Origin: Rudaea sp. 3F27F6
GTDB lineage: Bacteria > Pseudomonadota > Gammaproteobacteria > Xanthomonadales > Rhodanobacteraceae
DNA: 64,000 nt
Assembly (NCBI RefSeq): GCF_005503555.1
Contig: NZ_SCNG01000001.1
Location: 1,818,529-1,882,528 of the forward strand
Reading direction: 5' to 3'
Part shown: piece by piece, positions 43,933-52,962 of the stretch
Numbering within the stretch: the stretch's first letter is position 1
How the letters are laid out: every line of letters starts with the position of its first letter
Position numbers and translations under genes: made by a program
The notes under the pieces: model-generated
Told to the model about the DNA's origin: nothing
What the model saw: the letters and a program-made list of their open reading frames with translations, nothing else
The model's database searches: none

Positions 43933-45225
43933 TCAGTGCACCCGTACCGACGACGCATCGCATTTTCCCGCACGATCGAGCATCAAGCGCTGCTCACGCG
44001 CATTACGCGTCAGCGCGGCGGCACGTTCGAATTCGGCGCGCGCTTCGTCGAACCGCCCGAGTTTTTCCAGCAGGTCGCCGCGTACGGCCGGCAGCAGGTG
44101 GTAGTTGCGCAGCGCCGTCTCGTCTTTGATCCGGTCGATCAGGTCGAGCCCGCGCTGCGGGCCGAACGCCATCGCGACGGCGACCGCACCGTTGAGATCG
44201 ACGATCGGCGACGGCGAAACCTGCCCGAGTTGCGCATAAAGCGCCGCGATGCGCGCCCAGTCGGTGTCTTCCGCACGGCGCGCGCGCGCATGGCAGGCCG
44301 CGATCGCCGCCTGCAATTGATAACCGCCGCGGTCCACGCCGAGTTTTTCCGCACGTTCGAGTGCGTCGAGGCCGCGCTGGATCAGCAGCCAGTCCCAGTG
44401 CGCGCGATTCTGTTCGAGCAGGAGGATCGGCGCGCCATTCTTATCGGTGCGCGCATGCAGGCGCGAAGCCTGGATTTCCATCAGCGCGACGAGACCGTGC
44501 ACTTCGGCCTCACCGGGCGCGAGTTCGGCGAGGATGCGCCCGAGCCGCAGCGCTTCCTCGCACAATGCCGGGCGCATCCAGTCCTCGCCCGCGGTCGCGG
44601 CGTAGCCTTCGTTGAAGACGAGGTAGATCACGTCGAGCACCGAAGCGAGGCGCGCCGCACGGTCCTCGCCGCGCGGCAGCTCGAACGGCACGTTCGCTTC
44701 GGTCAGCGTGCGCTTCGCACGCACGATGCGCTGCGCGATGGTCGGTTCGGGCACGAGAAAAGCACGCGCGATCTCGTCGGTGGTGAGGCCGCCGAGCAGA
44801 CGCAAGGTCAGGGCCACGCGCGCATCGGGCGAGAGCACCGGATGGCAGGCTGTGAACATGAGCCGCAACATATCGTCGCCGACGTCGTCATCTAGCGCCG
44901 CGATGAAGTCGTCCGCGCGTGCCTCCTGCTGCTCGTCGAGTTCGCGCGCGATTTCCGCATGCTTTTCCTCGGCCAGCTTGCCGTGCCGCAGCCGGTCGAT
45001 CGCGCGATGTTTCGCCGTCGCCATAAGCCATGCCCCCGGATTGTCCGGTATGCCTTTCTCCGGCCACTGCTCGAGCGCGGTGACGAGCGAGTCCTGCGCC
45101 ATCTCTTCGGCCAGCCCGACGTCGCCGAGCATGCGCGCAAGCACGGCGATCAGTTTCGCCGATTCCATGCGCCAGACCGCGTCAATCGTGCGCCGCGTGC
45201 GGGTGAGGTTGTCCGTCGCCATCAT
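43933..45225 (-). CDS. ECF sigma factor of the SigJ/DUF6596 type
   Basis: A 430-residue long ECF sigma factor. The N-terminus has region 2 (VLARMLGDVGLAEEMAQDSLVTALEQW) and region 4 (VALTLRLLGGLTTDEIARAFLVPEPTIAQRIVRAKRTL), then a C-terminal DUF6596-like extension (LVFNEGYAAT... and LNGAVAVAMAFG) that may regulate activity. ATG 45225 or 45222 could start it. It sits among YCII and VOC genes, an arrangement seen in many actinobacteria and proteobacteria, where the sigma is thought to control the same genes. Targets here are unknown. Confidence 0.92.
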   Translation of the reverse strand: MMATDNLTRTRRTIDAVWRMESAKLIAVLARMLGDVGLAEEMAQDSLVTALEQWPEKGIPDNPGAWLMATAKHRAIDRLRHGKLAEEKHAEIARELDEQQEARADDFIAALDDDVGDDMLRLMFTACHPVLSPDARVALTLRLLGGLTTDEIARAFLVPEPTIAQRIVRAKRTLTEANVPFELPRGEDRAARLASVLDVIYLVFNEGYAATAGEDWMRPALCEEALRLGRILAELAPGEAEVHGLVALMEIQASRLHARTDKNGAPILLLEQNRAHWDWLLIQRGLDALERAEKLGVDRGGYQLQAAIAACHARARRAEDTDWARIAALYAQLGQVSPSPIVDLNGAVAVAMAFGPQRGLDLIDRIKDETALRNYHLLPAVRGDLLEKLGRFDEARAEFERAAALTRNAREQRLMLDRAGKCDASSVRVH

Positions 45226-45316
45226 GGCGACGGATCAGAACATCAAGTCGTTGCCGAAGGCAAGGGCCGTTCGTCGCGGTGCCTGCTAAAGCCGCCCCTG
45301 CGCGTCGTGCGCAACC

Positions 45317-45676
45317 TCAGCAGTCGTCGTGGCCTTCGGCGATCGCGTAGGTCAGGCACTCGCCGTCGCCCGCCACTTCCATAAAGCGCTTGGCGCCGTC
45401 GATCGCCGCCTCGCGCGAGTCGTACTGCAGCATGGCGAAGCCGCCGATCAATTCCTTCGTTTCGACGTAGGGTCCGTCGATCACGCGCGATTCGCCATTG
45501 CTGCGGCGCACGACGGCGCCGTGTTCCTTGAGACAGAGGAACCCGCCGCCGCTGAGGAACTCGCCGCGGGCGAGCGCCTCGCCGACGAAGCGGTCCATGT
45601 CTTCTTTCTGCTTGCCGGCCGGCGGGCCAACCAGGCCGGTTTTTGCGTCGGGGATGAAGATGCTGAAATATTTCAT
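45317..45676 (-). CDS. YCII-related protein
   Basis: A 119-residue YCII-family protein (MKYFSIFIPDAKTGLVGPPA start, VIDGPYVETKELIGGFAMLQYD with the DGP(Y/F) motif). ATG 45676 follows TCTCCTGG-region bases poorly matching a ribosome-binding site. It lies 17 bases downstream of another YCII gene on the same strand and 91 bases ahead of the sigma factor, in the same operon. Confidence 0.88.
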   Translation of the reverse strand: MKYFSIFIPDAKTGLVGPPAGKQKEDMDRFVGEALARGEFLSGGGFLCLKEHGAVVRRSNGESRVIDGPYVETKELIGGFAMLQYDSREAAIDGAKRFMEVAGDGECLTYAIAEGHDDC

Positions 45677-45693
45677 GACTGTTCTCCTGGGGA

Positions 45694-46128
45694 TCAGTTC
45701 GGTTTGCGTTGTTGGATGTCCGCGCGCAGGCGCTCTTCCTGCTCGCGCAGTTCGGGGGTGAATTCGGCGCCGAAGTCCTCGGCCTCGAAGATCTGGCGGA
45801 TTTCGATTTCCGACTCGACGCCATTGAACGAATTCGGGCAGCGCTTGACCCATTCGATCGCCTCTTCGAGCGACTTGACCTGCCAGATCCAGAAACCGGC
45901 GATCAGTTCCTTGGTCTCGGCGAATGGTCCGTCGGACACGGTGCGCGAGGCGTCCTTGAAACGCACGCGCGCGCCTTTCGCGCTCGGCTGCAGGCCTTCG
46001 CCGGCGAGCATGATGCCGGCCTTGACCAGTTCTTCGTTGTAGCGGCCCATGTCGGCCAGCAGTTTTTCATCGGGCATCACGCCCGCTTCGGATTCTCGGG
46101 TCGCGCGGACCAGCACGGCAAAACGCAT
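45694..46128 (-). CDS. YCII-related protein, longer form
   Basis: A 144-residue YCII-family protein (MRFAVLVRATRESEAGVMPD, then SDGPFAETKELIAGFWIWQVKS with the DGPF motif) with a C-terminal charged extension (ELREQEERLRADIQQRK). It lies between the VOC and another YCII gene with 30- and 17-base gaps, consistent with co-transcription. Confidence 0.88.
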   Translation of the reverse strand: MRFAVLVRATRESEAGVMPDEKLLADMGRYNEELVKAGIMLAGEGLQPSAKGARVRFKDASRTVSDGPFAETKELIAGFWIWQVKSLEEAIEWVKRCPNSFNGVESEIEIRQIFEAEDFGAEFTPELREQEERLRADIQQRKPN

Positions 46129-46158
46129 GACGGTTCTCCTCGGGATTCGGACGACGGC

Positions 46159-46572
46159 TTATTTGTTTTCGATGGAATAGATCATCCACGGCACGCCGAA
46201 TTTGTCGGCAAGCATGCCAAACGCCGGCGAGAAGAACGTCGCGATCATGGGCTGGTGCACCTGGCCGCCGTCGGCCAACGCGGCGAACTTCTGCTCGGCT
46301 TCGGCTTTCTCCGCGCAGGTCAGCACGAGGCGCATGCCTTCGAATTTCGGTTGGCCCGAGCAGAAGCCGTCCGATGCGCCGACCGTGCTGTTGCCGATGA
46401 GAAAACTCGCGTGCAATAACTTGTCCTCGTTGCCGGGCGGAACATGCTGGCTCGGCTCGGGCGAATCGCCGATGCGCACGATCGATTCGACCACCGCGCC
46501 GAGCGTCTTCTTGTAGTACTCGATGGCCTCTTCGGCACGGCCTTCGAAAAACAGATAGGGATGTACGGACAT
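46159..46572 (-). CDS. VOC/PhnB-like glyoxalase-fold protein
   Basis: A 137-residue protein of the PhnB/VOC superfamily (MSVHPYLFFEGRAEEAIEYYKKTLG, KLLHASFLIGNSTVGASDGF, WMIYSIENK). Such 3-demethylubiquinone-methyltransferase-like domains often act as metal-dependent isomerases or detoxifying enzymes. It is the first gene of the sigma-YCII operon. ATG 46572 is chosen; upstream extension to 46746 is unsupported. It is divergent from the LpxO-like gene. Confidence 0.9.
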   Translation of the reverse strand: MSVHPYLFFEGRAEEAIEYYKKTLGAVVESIVRIGDSPEPSQHVPPGNEDKLLHASFLIGNSTVGASDGFCSGQPKFEGMRLVLTCAEKAEAEQKFAALADGGQVHQPMIATFFSPAFGMLADKFGVPWMIYSIENK

Positions 46573-46763
46573 TCGAGCTCTCCTTGTTGACTTGCGAAAC
46601 CGTTCCCGCTGCCGGTCTCTTGCCGATACGACGTACCACGATCCGGCGAATCGACACGCCGGAGAAAAATATTTTGCGCAGGGCTTCGGGGCCGGTTTTC
46701 TTGCGGCGCAGTAGAATGGTGCGGTAAGCGGCCATTCCCGCCGCACGTTTTGGCTGGACCGTG

Positions 46764-47702
46764 ATGCTGTTGACGCTACGCCTGGTTTTCTTCGGCCTAT
46801 TCGCTTTTTTCGTGCTCTGCGTGCTGCTCGTGCACCTGCGCGGGCGCATACGCCTGCGTTTCGACCGCCAGCTCGCCGACCACTCGGCCCTGTTCGCGCC
46901 GTACAACCTGTTGATGTACGCGTTCTCGCGGGTGCCGGCGAAACCGATCCTCGACCGTGCCGGTTTTCCGCATCTTGATCCGCTGCGCGCGCACTGGCAG
47001 ACCATCCGCGCCGAAGCCGTGCAACTTTTCGACGAAGGTCACATCCGCGCGGCCGAGCAGCGCAACGATCTTTCCTTCGACAGCTTCTTCAAGCAGGGTT
47101 GGAAGCGGTTCTATCTGAAGTGGTATGGCGAGCCACTCGCGACCGCGCAGGCGCTTTGCCCGCAAACCGTGGCCCTGCTGCGCGAAATCCCGCAGGTCAA
47201 GGCGGCGATGTTCGCGCTGCTGCCGCCAGGCAGCCGGCTGACGCCGCACCGCGATCCGTTCGCCGGCTCGCTGCGCTACCACCTCGGCCTGGTGACGCCG
47301 AACGCGAACAACTGCCGCATCTTCGTCGATGGCGAAGAATACGCCTGGAGCGACGGCGGCGACATCGTGTTCGACGAGACCTTCGTGCACTGGGCCGAGA
47401 ACAACAGCGACGTAACGCGCGTGATCCTGTTCGCCGACGTCGAGCGGCCCTTGCGCGCGCGCTGGATGGAAGCGATCAACCGGCGTGTCGGCGCTTTCAT
47501 GGGCGCGATCACCGCCTCGCCGAACGACACGGCGACCGAGAAGACCGGCCTCGTCAATCGCCTCTATGCGCGCATGCGCGGCCAGAACCAGCGCGGCGTG
47601 ACGTTCCGCAAGCGCCATCCGCGGTTGTATCGCGTGATCAAATATCCCGCGATACTGCTTGCGCTATGGCTGCTGTTCGCTGCGCCGTGGCCGTTGTTTT
47701 GA
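46764..47702 (+). CDS. Aspartyl/asparaginyl beta-hydroxylase family protein (LpxO-like)
   Basis: A 312-residue Fe(II)/2-oxoglutarate-dependent hydroxylase with an N-terminal membrane anchor (LLTLRLVFFGLFAFFVLCVLLVH) and a C-terminal one. The iron-binding motifs HRDPFAGSLRYHLGL and the second histidine in FDETFVHWAEN, plus the RVILFAD arginine, are conserved. LpxO homologues hydroxylate the acyl chains of lipid A, which fits the membrane anchoring and length. The GTG at 46761 is ignored in favour of ATG 46764. Lipid A as substrate is inferred. Confidence 0.88.
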   Translation: MLLTLRLVFFGLFAFFVLCVLLVHLRGRIRLRFDRQLADHSALFAPYNLLMYAFSRVPAKPILDRAGFPHLDPLRAHWQTIRAEAVQLFDEGHIRAAEQRNDLSFDSFFKQGWKRFYLKWYGEPLATAQALCPQTVALLREIPQVKAAMFALLPPGSRLTPHRDPFAGSLRYHLGLVTPNANNCRIFVDGEEYAWSDGGDIVFDETFVHWAENNSDVTRVILFADVERPLRARWMEAINRRVGAFMGAITASPNDTATEKTGLVNRLYARMRGQNQRGVTFRKRHPRLYRVIKYPAILLALWLLFAAPWPLF

Positions 47703-47727
47703 CTCGTCGCAGAGGAACGAAGAACCG

Positions 47728-49986
47728 TCAGGGCACGTGCGAGCCTGCACGCTTCACCTTCGCATCGAAGTAATCCGCGATCAGGTGATACACGTGCTTC
47801 TTCATCGCCGGCGTCGACAGGCCGTGCTTGCCGCCGGGGTAGGTCATCAAGTCGAACTGCACGCCGCGGTCCTGTAGCGCGGCCATCAGCGCGGTCGAGT
47901 TGGTGAACAGCACATTGTCGTCGGCCATGCCGTGCACGAGCAGCAGCGGTGAGGTCATGCCGTCGAGCCAGTTGAGCGTGCCCGACAGTTTGTAGCCCTC
48001 GGCGTTGTTCTGCGGTGTGCCGAGATAGCGCTCGGTATAGAACGTGTCGTACAGGCTCCAGTCGGTGACCGGAGCGACGGCGACGCCGGCGGCGACGTCT
48101 TTCGACGCCTTGGCCAGCATCATCGTCGTCATATAGCCGCCGTAGCTCCAGCCGAACACGCCTATGCGCGCAGGATCGACGAAGGTCTGCAATTTCAGCC
48201 AGCGGATTCCGGCGACCTGATCCTCGACTTCGACCTTGCCGAGCTGGCGATAGATCGCGTCGGTGAACGCGCGGCTACGCCGCGCCATGCCGCGGTTGTC
48301 GAGAGTGAACACGACATAGCCGCGCTGGGCCATGTATTCGCAGAAGTAGTCGATCCAGCCGCGCGCGACCATTTGCGAATGCGGGCCGCCATAGTAGAAA
48401 TCGAACACCGGATAACGCTTGGCCGGATCGAAACCACGCGGTTTGTAGACGCGGTAGTACAAGTCCTGACCGTCGGCCGATTTGATCTTGCCGAACTCGG
48501 GCACTATATGCGCGTCGCGATACGGCCAGTAGGGATGCTTGTCGTCGAGTGCGTTCTGCTCGATCCAGGCGACGAGGCTGCCGTCGACCGCCTTGCGCAG
48601 ACTGACCTGCGGCGGTGTCGCCGGGTCGGAGAAGGTGTCGATGTAGTACTCGGCGTTCTTGGTGAATTCGGCGTGATGCTGGCCGTCGCCCTTGCTGATC
48701 CGGCGCGGCGCGTCCGCGGTCGTGCCGTCGAGCCTGAGCGCATAGACCTGGCGGTCGGGAACGAAGTCGCGGTTGGACTCGACGTAAACGAGGCCGAGCT
48801 TTTCGTCGACACCGAGCAGACTGTCGATGTTCCAATCGCCGGCCGTGACCGCGTTTTTCAGCTTGCCGTCGAGGCCGTACAGATACAGATGCTTCGAGCC
48901 GCTGCGCGAACTGGCCCAAACGAAGGTGTCCTGCGACTTGAGGAAACGCAGATCGTCGTTGAGGTCGATCCAGGTGTTCGCTTCTTCGGTCAGCAAGGTG
49001 CGCTGCGCGAGGGTTTTCGCCTCGACGAGATTGACATCGAGGCGCTGCTGGCTGCGCTGCATCAGCTGGTAGCTGAGACGCTTGCCGTCGGGCAGCCAAT
49101 CGACGCGGGTGAGATAGATGTCGGTCGATTCATTCAATTCCGCGGCGCGAAGATCGACGAAACGCGGCTCGCCGCCGTCGGGCGCGACCAGGCCGAGTTT
49201 CACTTCCACGTTGTTCTTGCCCGCCGCCGGATAGCGCTGTTCGATCGTGTCGGTGCGGTCGGCATAGACTTCGGTGCGTTTGACGATCGGCACCTTCGCT
49301 TCGTCATAACGCTCGAACGCGATCGCGCTGTCGTCGGGCGCCCACCAGTAACCGGTGTAGCGGCTCATTTCTTCCTGGGCGACGAACTCGGCTTCGCCGT
49401 TGTGCACGGTACCGCCGCCGTCACGAGTTAGCTGCCTGGCTTTGCCGTCGCGCAGGTCGATGGCCCAAAGATTCTGCTGATGCACATAGGCGACGTAGCG
49501 GCCGAGCGGCGAAATTTTCGGATCGATCGCCTCGCCGCTCGTGTCGATCAAGCGCACGGCTTTGTCGCCTCGTGCGGCGAGATCGTACAAGTATAATTTT
49601 CCGCCTAATGGAAAAAGCAATTTTTTTCCATCGGGCGACCATTGGTAATCGACGATGCCGCGGCGCCCGGCGATGCGCGCGCGTTCACGCCGCGCCTTCT
49701 CCGCGTCGGACAACTCGGCCGGCTTCGGCTCGACGATCTTCGAGTCGACCAGCATGCGCGTCTGTTTCGAGTTGAGGTTGTATTCCCAGAGATCGAATGC
49801 GTTCTGGTCTTCCTGCTTCGGGCGCAAGAAGGTCACGCGCGAGCCATCGGGCGACGTCCTGAGCTTGACCGGCGTTGGCCCGGACAGGCTTGCGCCGTCG
49901 AAAATGCGCTCGATGGTCAGTTCCTTGCCTTGCGCCGTGTTCATCGCTGCCAGCATCATCAATCCCAAAATCCAGCCTTGCATCAT
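47728..49986 (-). CDS. Dipeptidyl-peptidase IV-like serine peptidase (S9)
   Basis: A 752-residue exported peptidase. It has a signal peptide (MMQGWILGLMMLAAMNTAQG), a beta-propeller domain with EEMSRYTGYWW-like DPP-IV double glutamate (FVAQEEMSRY), and the C-terminal alpha/beta hydrolase with GWSYGGY nucleophile, the aspartate region and GGKHGLSTP histidine. This matches the DPP-IV (S9B) subfamily common in Lysobacterales, which cleaves X-Pro dipeptides in the periplasm. GGGGAGACC precedes ATG 49986. It converges with the LpxO-like gene. Confidence 0.94.
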   Translation of the reverse strand: MMQGWILGLMMLAAMNTAQGKELTIERIFDGASLSGPTPVKLRTSPDGSRVTFLRPKQEDQNAFDLWEYNLNSKQTRMLVDSKIVEPKPAELSDAEKARRERARIAGRRGIVDYQWSPDGKKLLFPLGGKLYLYDLAARGDKAVRLIDTSGEAIDPKISPLGRYVAYVHQQNLWAIDLRDGKARQLTRDGGGTVHNGEAEFVAQEEMSRYTGYWWAPDDSAIAFERYDEAKVPIVKRTEVYADRTDTIEQRYPAAGKNNVEVKLGLVAPDGGEPRFVDLRAAELNESTDIYLTRVDWLPDGKRLSYQLMQRSQQRLDVNLVEAKTLAQRTLLTEEANTWIDLNDDLRFLKSQDTFVWASSRSGSKHLYLYGLDGKLKNAVTAGDWNIDSLLGVDEKLGLVYVESNRDFVPDRQVYALRLDGTTADAPRRISKGDGQHHAEFTKNAEYYIDTFSDPATPPQVSLRKAVDGSLVAWIEQNALDDKHPYWPYRDAHIVPEFGKIKSADGQDLYYRVYKPRGFDPAKRYPVFDFYYGGPHSQMVARGWIDYFCEYMAQRGYVVFTLDNRGMARRSRAFTDAIYRQLGKVEVEDQVAGIRWLKLQTFVDPARIGVFGWSYGGYMTTMMLAKASKDVAAGVAVAPVTDWSLYDTFYTERYLGTPQNNAEGYKLSGTLNWLDGMTSPLLLVHGMADDNVLFTNSTALMAALQDRGVQFDLMTYPGGKHGLSTPAMKKHVYHLIADYFDAKVKRAGSHVP

Positions 49987-50103
49987 GGTCTCCCCAACAG
50001 ATTTTTTGCCACGGAATGCGCAGATAAAAACGGATACGGCGCAAGAACAAACCTTGCTCTTGCTCCATGCGCTTTTACCAGTGCCATTCGTAGCCCATGG
50101 TTC

Positions 50104-50796
50104 TTATGCTTTGCCACCCTGGCCGAACAGGATCTTGCGTTCCTCATCGGACATGGTCGTGTTTTTTTCGCGAAGCTCGCCCACCACCTCGGCACGCACC
50201 GTTGCGGGACGCGCGGCGACAGACGCACGCCAGCGGCGCACTTCGGCGTAGGGCGTCAGGTCGAACGGCGCCTTCTGGTACGCGTCGATCCACGGCCAGC
50301 AGGCCATATCGGCGATCGTGTACTCGTCTCCACAAATATACTTTCGTCCGACCAGGCGGCGATCGAGCACGCCGAGCAGGCGGCCGACCTCGCGCGCGTA
50401 GCGCTCCTTCGCATAAGGAATCTGCTCCGGCGCGTAGACGTGGAAGTGCCCGTACTGACCGGTCATCGGACCGAGCCCCGCCATCTGCCAAAACAGCCAT
50501 TCCATACATTCGGTGCGGCCGCGCACGTCGGCGGGGAGAAACTTCCCGATCTTTTCGGCGAGATATTGCAGGATCGCACCCGACTCGAACACGCTGATCG
50601 GCGCGCCACCGTCGGCCGGTGCGTGGTCGATGATCGCCGGCATGCGGTTGTTCGGGGCGATCTTGAGGTAGTCCGGCTTGAATTGGTCGCCCTTGCCGAT
50701 GTCGATGCGCGTGACTCGGTAGTCGACGCCGGCCTCTTCGAGGAACAGCGGGATTTTGCGCCCGTTTGGCGTCGGCCAGTAGAACAGTTCGATCAT
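50104..50796 (-). CDS. Glutathione S-transferase family protein
   Basis: A 230-residue glutathione transferase with the thioredoxin-fold N-domain (MIELFYWPTPNGRKIPLFLEE and the SVFESGAILQYLAEK glutathione-binding region) and the all-helical C-domain (YTIADMACWPWIDAY). It resembles YfcG/Ure2p-like enzymes. ATG 50796 follows a GGAG site. It is separated by 26 bases from the SGNH hydrolase gene on the same strand, and may share its transcript. Substrate unknown. Confidence 0.94.
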   Translation of the reverse strand: MIELFYWPTPNGRKIPLFLEEAGVDYRVTRIDIGKGDQFKPDYLKIAPNNRMPAIIDHAPADGGAPISVFESGAILQYLAEKIGKFLPADVRGRTECMEWLFWQMAGLGPMTGQYGHFHVYAPEQIPYAKERYAREVGRLLGVLDRRLVGRKYICGDEYTIADMACWPWIDAYQKAPFDLTPYAEVRRWRASVAARPATVRAEVVGELREKNTTMSDEERKILFGQGGKA

Positions 50797-50822
50797 GAGC
50801 GAAACTCCGTCGTCAGAGAAAT

Positions 50823-51569
50823 TTAGTGTGCCAGCGCCTGCTCGATCGCACGCTGCGCGAGCGGCGCCATCACAGCGTAGCCGACCGTGTTTGGATGCAC
50901 ACCGTCGCCGCTCAGCGCGCCGCGCAGGCCACCCTGGCCATCGGCCATGGCGGCGTAGTAATCGAGATAAATCAGTTTCTCGCGCGCACAATAGGCTTTG
51001 ATCCAAGCGTTCAATTCGCGGATCGTATTCGCCGGCCGCACGCCTGCGCGCCACGGATAAGCCGACGCAGGCAGAACCGAGGCAAGCACGACCTTGATGC
51101 CGTTGGCGCGCGCCAGTTCGGCCATCGAAGCCAGGTTGTCTTCGATCATTTCGAGCGAACTCGGACCGGTATTGCCGGCGATATCGTTCGTGCCGGCAAG
51201 AATGACGACGGCACTCGGCTTGAGCGAGATCACGTCGGCGCGGAAGCGTACCAGCATCTGCGGCGTGGTCTGGCCGCTGATGCCGCGGTTGAGGTAAGGC
51301 TTGCCCGGGAAAAATTCGCCGGCACCGCGCCCCCAGCCGTCGGTGATCGAATCGCCGAAGAAGACCACGCGCGTCTCACCGGATGCGGGCACGGCGAGAC
51401 GCGCATTGTCGTCGCGATAGCGCATGAATTCCGGCCAGTCGGCAAGACGCTTTTCGCCTGCGTCGATTCGGCCGGCGAGGGCCTGCAGGTTAGTGCCTTG
51501 CGTCGGGTTCTGCGCGAAAGCGAACCCGGCGTGGAGCAGAAGCAGGAGCGGAAAAGTATATTTTTTCAT
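50823..51569 (-). CDS. SGNH/GDSL-type hydrolase, secreted
   Basis: A 248-residue secreted hydrolase with a signal peptide (MKKYTFPLLLLLHAGFAFA). The catalytic blocks are VVFFGDSITDGW (Ser), GTNDIAGN (Gly/Asn blocks) and the C-terminal DGVHPNTVGY (Asp-His). GDSL enzymes hydrolyse esters. ATG 51569 is preferred over GTG 51572 because GGAGG lies the right distance before it. It follows a different strand logic than mnmE upstream, 24 bases away. Confidence 0.93.
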   Translation of the reverse strand: MKKYTFPLLLLLHAGFAFAQNPTQGTNLQALAGRIDAGEKRLADWPEFMRYRDDNARLAVPASGETRVVFFGDSITDGWGRGAGEFFPGKPYLNRGISGQTTPQMLVRFRADVISLKPSAVVILAGTNDIAGNTGPSSLEMIEDNLASMAELARANGIKVVLASVLPASAYPWRAGVRPANTIRELNAWIKAYCAREKLIYLDYYAAMADGQGGLRGALSGDGVHPNTVGYAVMAPLAQRAIEQALAH

Positions 51570-51593
51570 CACGGCCTCCGATTTTTTCGCTGA

Positions 51594-52961
51594 CTACTTG
51601 CCGATGCAGAATGTCGAGAAGATGGCGCCGAGCAAATCGTCGCTCGAATATTCGCCGGTAATTTCGCCGAGAGCATGCTGCGCCTGCCGCAATTCCTCGG
51701 CGGCGAGTTCGCCGGCACGCGCGATGCGCAGATGCGTTTCGGCGTGCTGCAGATGTTCGGCAACGCGTTCGAGTGCATCGACGTGGCGGCGGCGCGCGCT
51801 GAATGCGCCGTGCGTGCCGTCGCCGCGTCCGGCCAGCGAGGCCAACTCGGCGCGCAGCAGGTCGAGACCGGCGCCTGTCTGCGCGGATAGAGCGACGTGC
51901 ACTTCGCCGTCACGCCGTTCCCGTGTGGGCTGCTTTCCATGCAGATCGATCTTGTTGTGCACGATGAGACGCATAGCCGTGGTGCTGCATTCGCTCAGCA
52001 GACCGCGATCGGTCTCGGCATGTTCGTCGTCGGTGACGAGGACGGCGACGTCGGCGCGCGTCAGTTCTGCGCGAGCGCGGCGAATGCCTTCGGCCTCGAC
52101 CACGTCTTGCGATTCGCGCAGGCCTGCCGTATCGACGAGGGTCAGGCCGATCCCGTCGAGATCGACGCTTTCGCGCAGCACGTCGCGTGTCGTGCCGGCG
52201 ATCGGCGTGACGATGGCGCGTTCGCTGCGCGCGAGTGCATTGAGCAGACTCGACTTGCCCGCGTTCGGCCGGCCGACGATGACGACGTGCAGACCGTCGC
52301 GCAACACGACGCCGCGGCGCGCACCTTGCAACAGTTCCGCGGTTCCTGCCTGCAGCGCGGCGAGCTGGTCACGCAGCTGCGGTGCCGAGAGAAAATCGAT
52401 TTCTTCCTCGGGAAAATCGAGCGCCGCTTCGAGCCAGGCGCGCAGGCGCACGAGCGCAGCGAAGAGTTCCTGCACCGCACGCGAGAAATCGCCTTCAAGG
52501 CTGCGCATTGCCGCACGCGCAGCCGATTCCGAACCGCTTGTGATCAGGTCGGCGACCGCCTCGGCCTGGGCCAGGTCGAGCTTGCCGTTGAGGTAGGCGC
52601 GTTCGGAAAATTCACCGGGCCGGGCGAGGCGTGCGCCGAGCGCGAGCGCGCGGCGCAAGATCAGATCGAGTACGACAGGGCTGCCGTGCGCCTGCAGTTC
52701 AAGTACATCTTCGCCCGTGTAGGAGTGCGGCGCGGCGAAGTAGAGAACGAGACCACGGTCCAGCACGGCGCCTTGTGCGTCGAGAAAACTGGAAAAGTGT
52801 ACTTTGCGCGCCTGCGGCTTTTTCCCGGTCACCGCCTGCGCGATTTGCTTGCAGAGCGGACCCGAAATGCGGACGACGCCGATGCCGCCCGCGCCCGCGG
52901 CGGTCGCGACCGCCGCTATGGTCTCGGCGGACGCCTCCGGCGCGATCCGGCCGCGCGCCAT
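51594..52961 (-). CDS. mnmE: tRNA modification GTPase MnmE
   Basis: A 455-residue GTPase that, with MnmG, modifies the wobble uridine of several tRNAs. The N-terminal formyl-THF-binding domain (TIAAVATAAGAGGIGVVRISG), the G domain with GRPNAGKSSLLN, the TT of GTTRDVL and DTAGLR, and the C-terminal CIGK cysteine motif are all intact. ATG 52961 lies 1 base after the yidC stop, so mnmE is translationally close to yidC in the usual order rnpA-yidC-mnmE. Confidence 0.97.
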   Translation of the reverse strand: MARGRIAPEASAETIAAVATAAGAGGIGVVRISGPLCKQIAQAVTGKKPQARKVHFSSFLDAQGAVLDRGLVLYFAAPHSYTGEDVLELQAHGSPVVLDLILRRALALGARLARPGEFSERAYLNGKLDLAQAEAVADLITSGSESAARAAMRSLEGDFSRAVQELFAALVRLRAWLEAALDFPEEEIDFLSAPQLRDQLAALQAGTAELLQGARRGVVLRDGLHVVIVGRPNAGKSSLLNALARSERAIVTPIAGTTRDVLRESVDLDGIGLTLVDTAGLRESQDVVEAEGIRRARAELTRADVAVLVTDDEHAETDRGLLSECSTTAMRLIVHNKIDLHGKQPTRERRDGEVHVALSAQTGAGLDLLRAELASLAGRGDGTHGAFSARRRHVDALERVAEHLQHAETHLRIARAGELAAEELRQAQHALGEITGEYSSDDLLGAIFSTFCIGK

Positions 52962-52962
52962 T

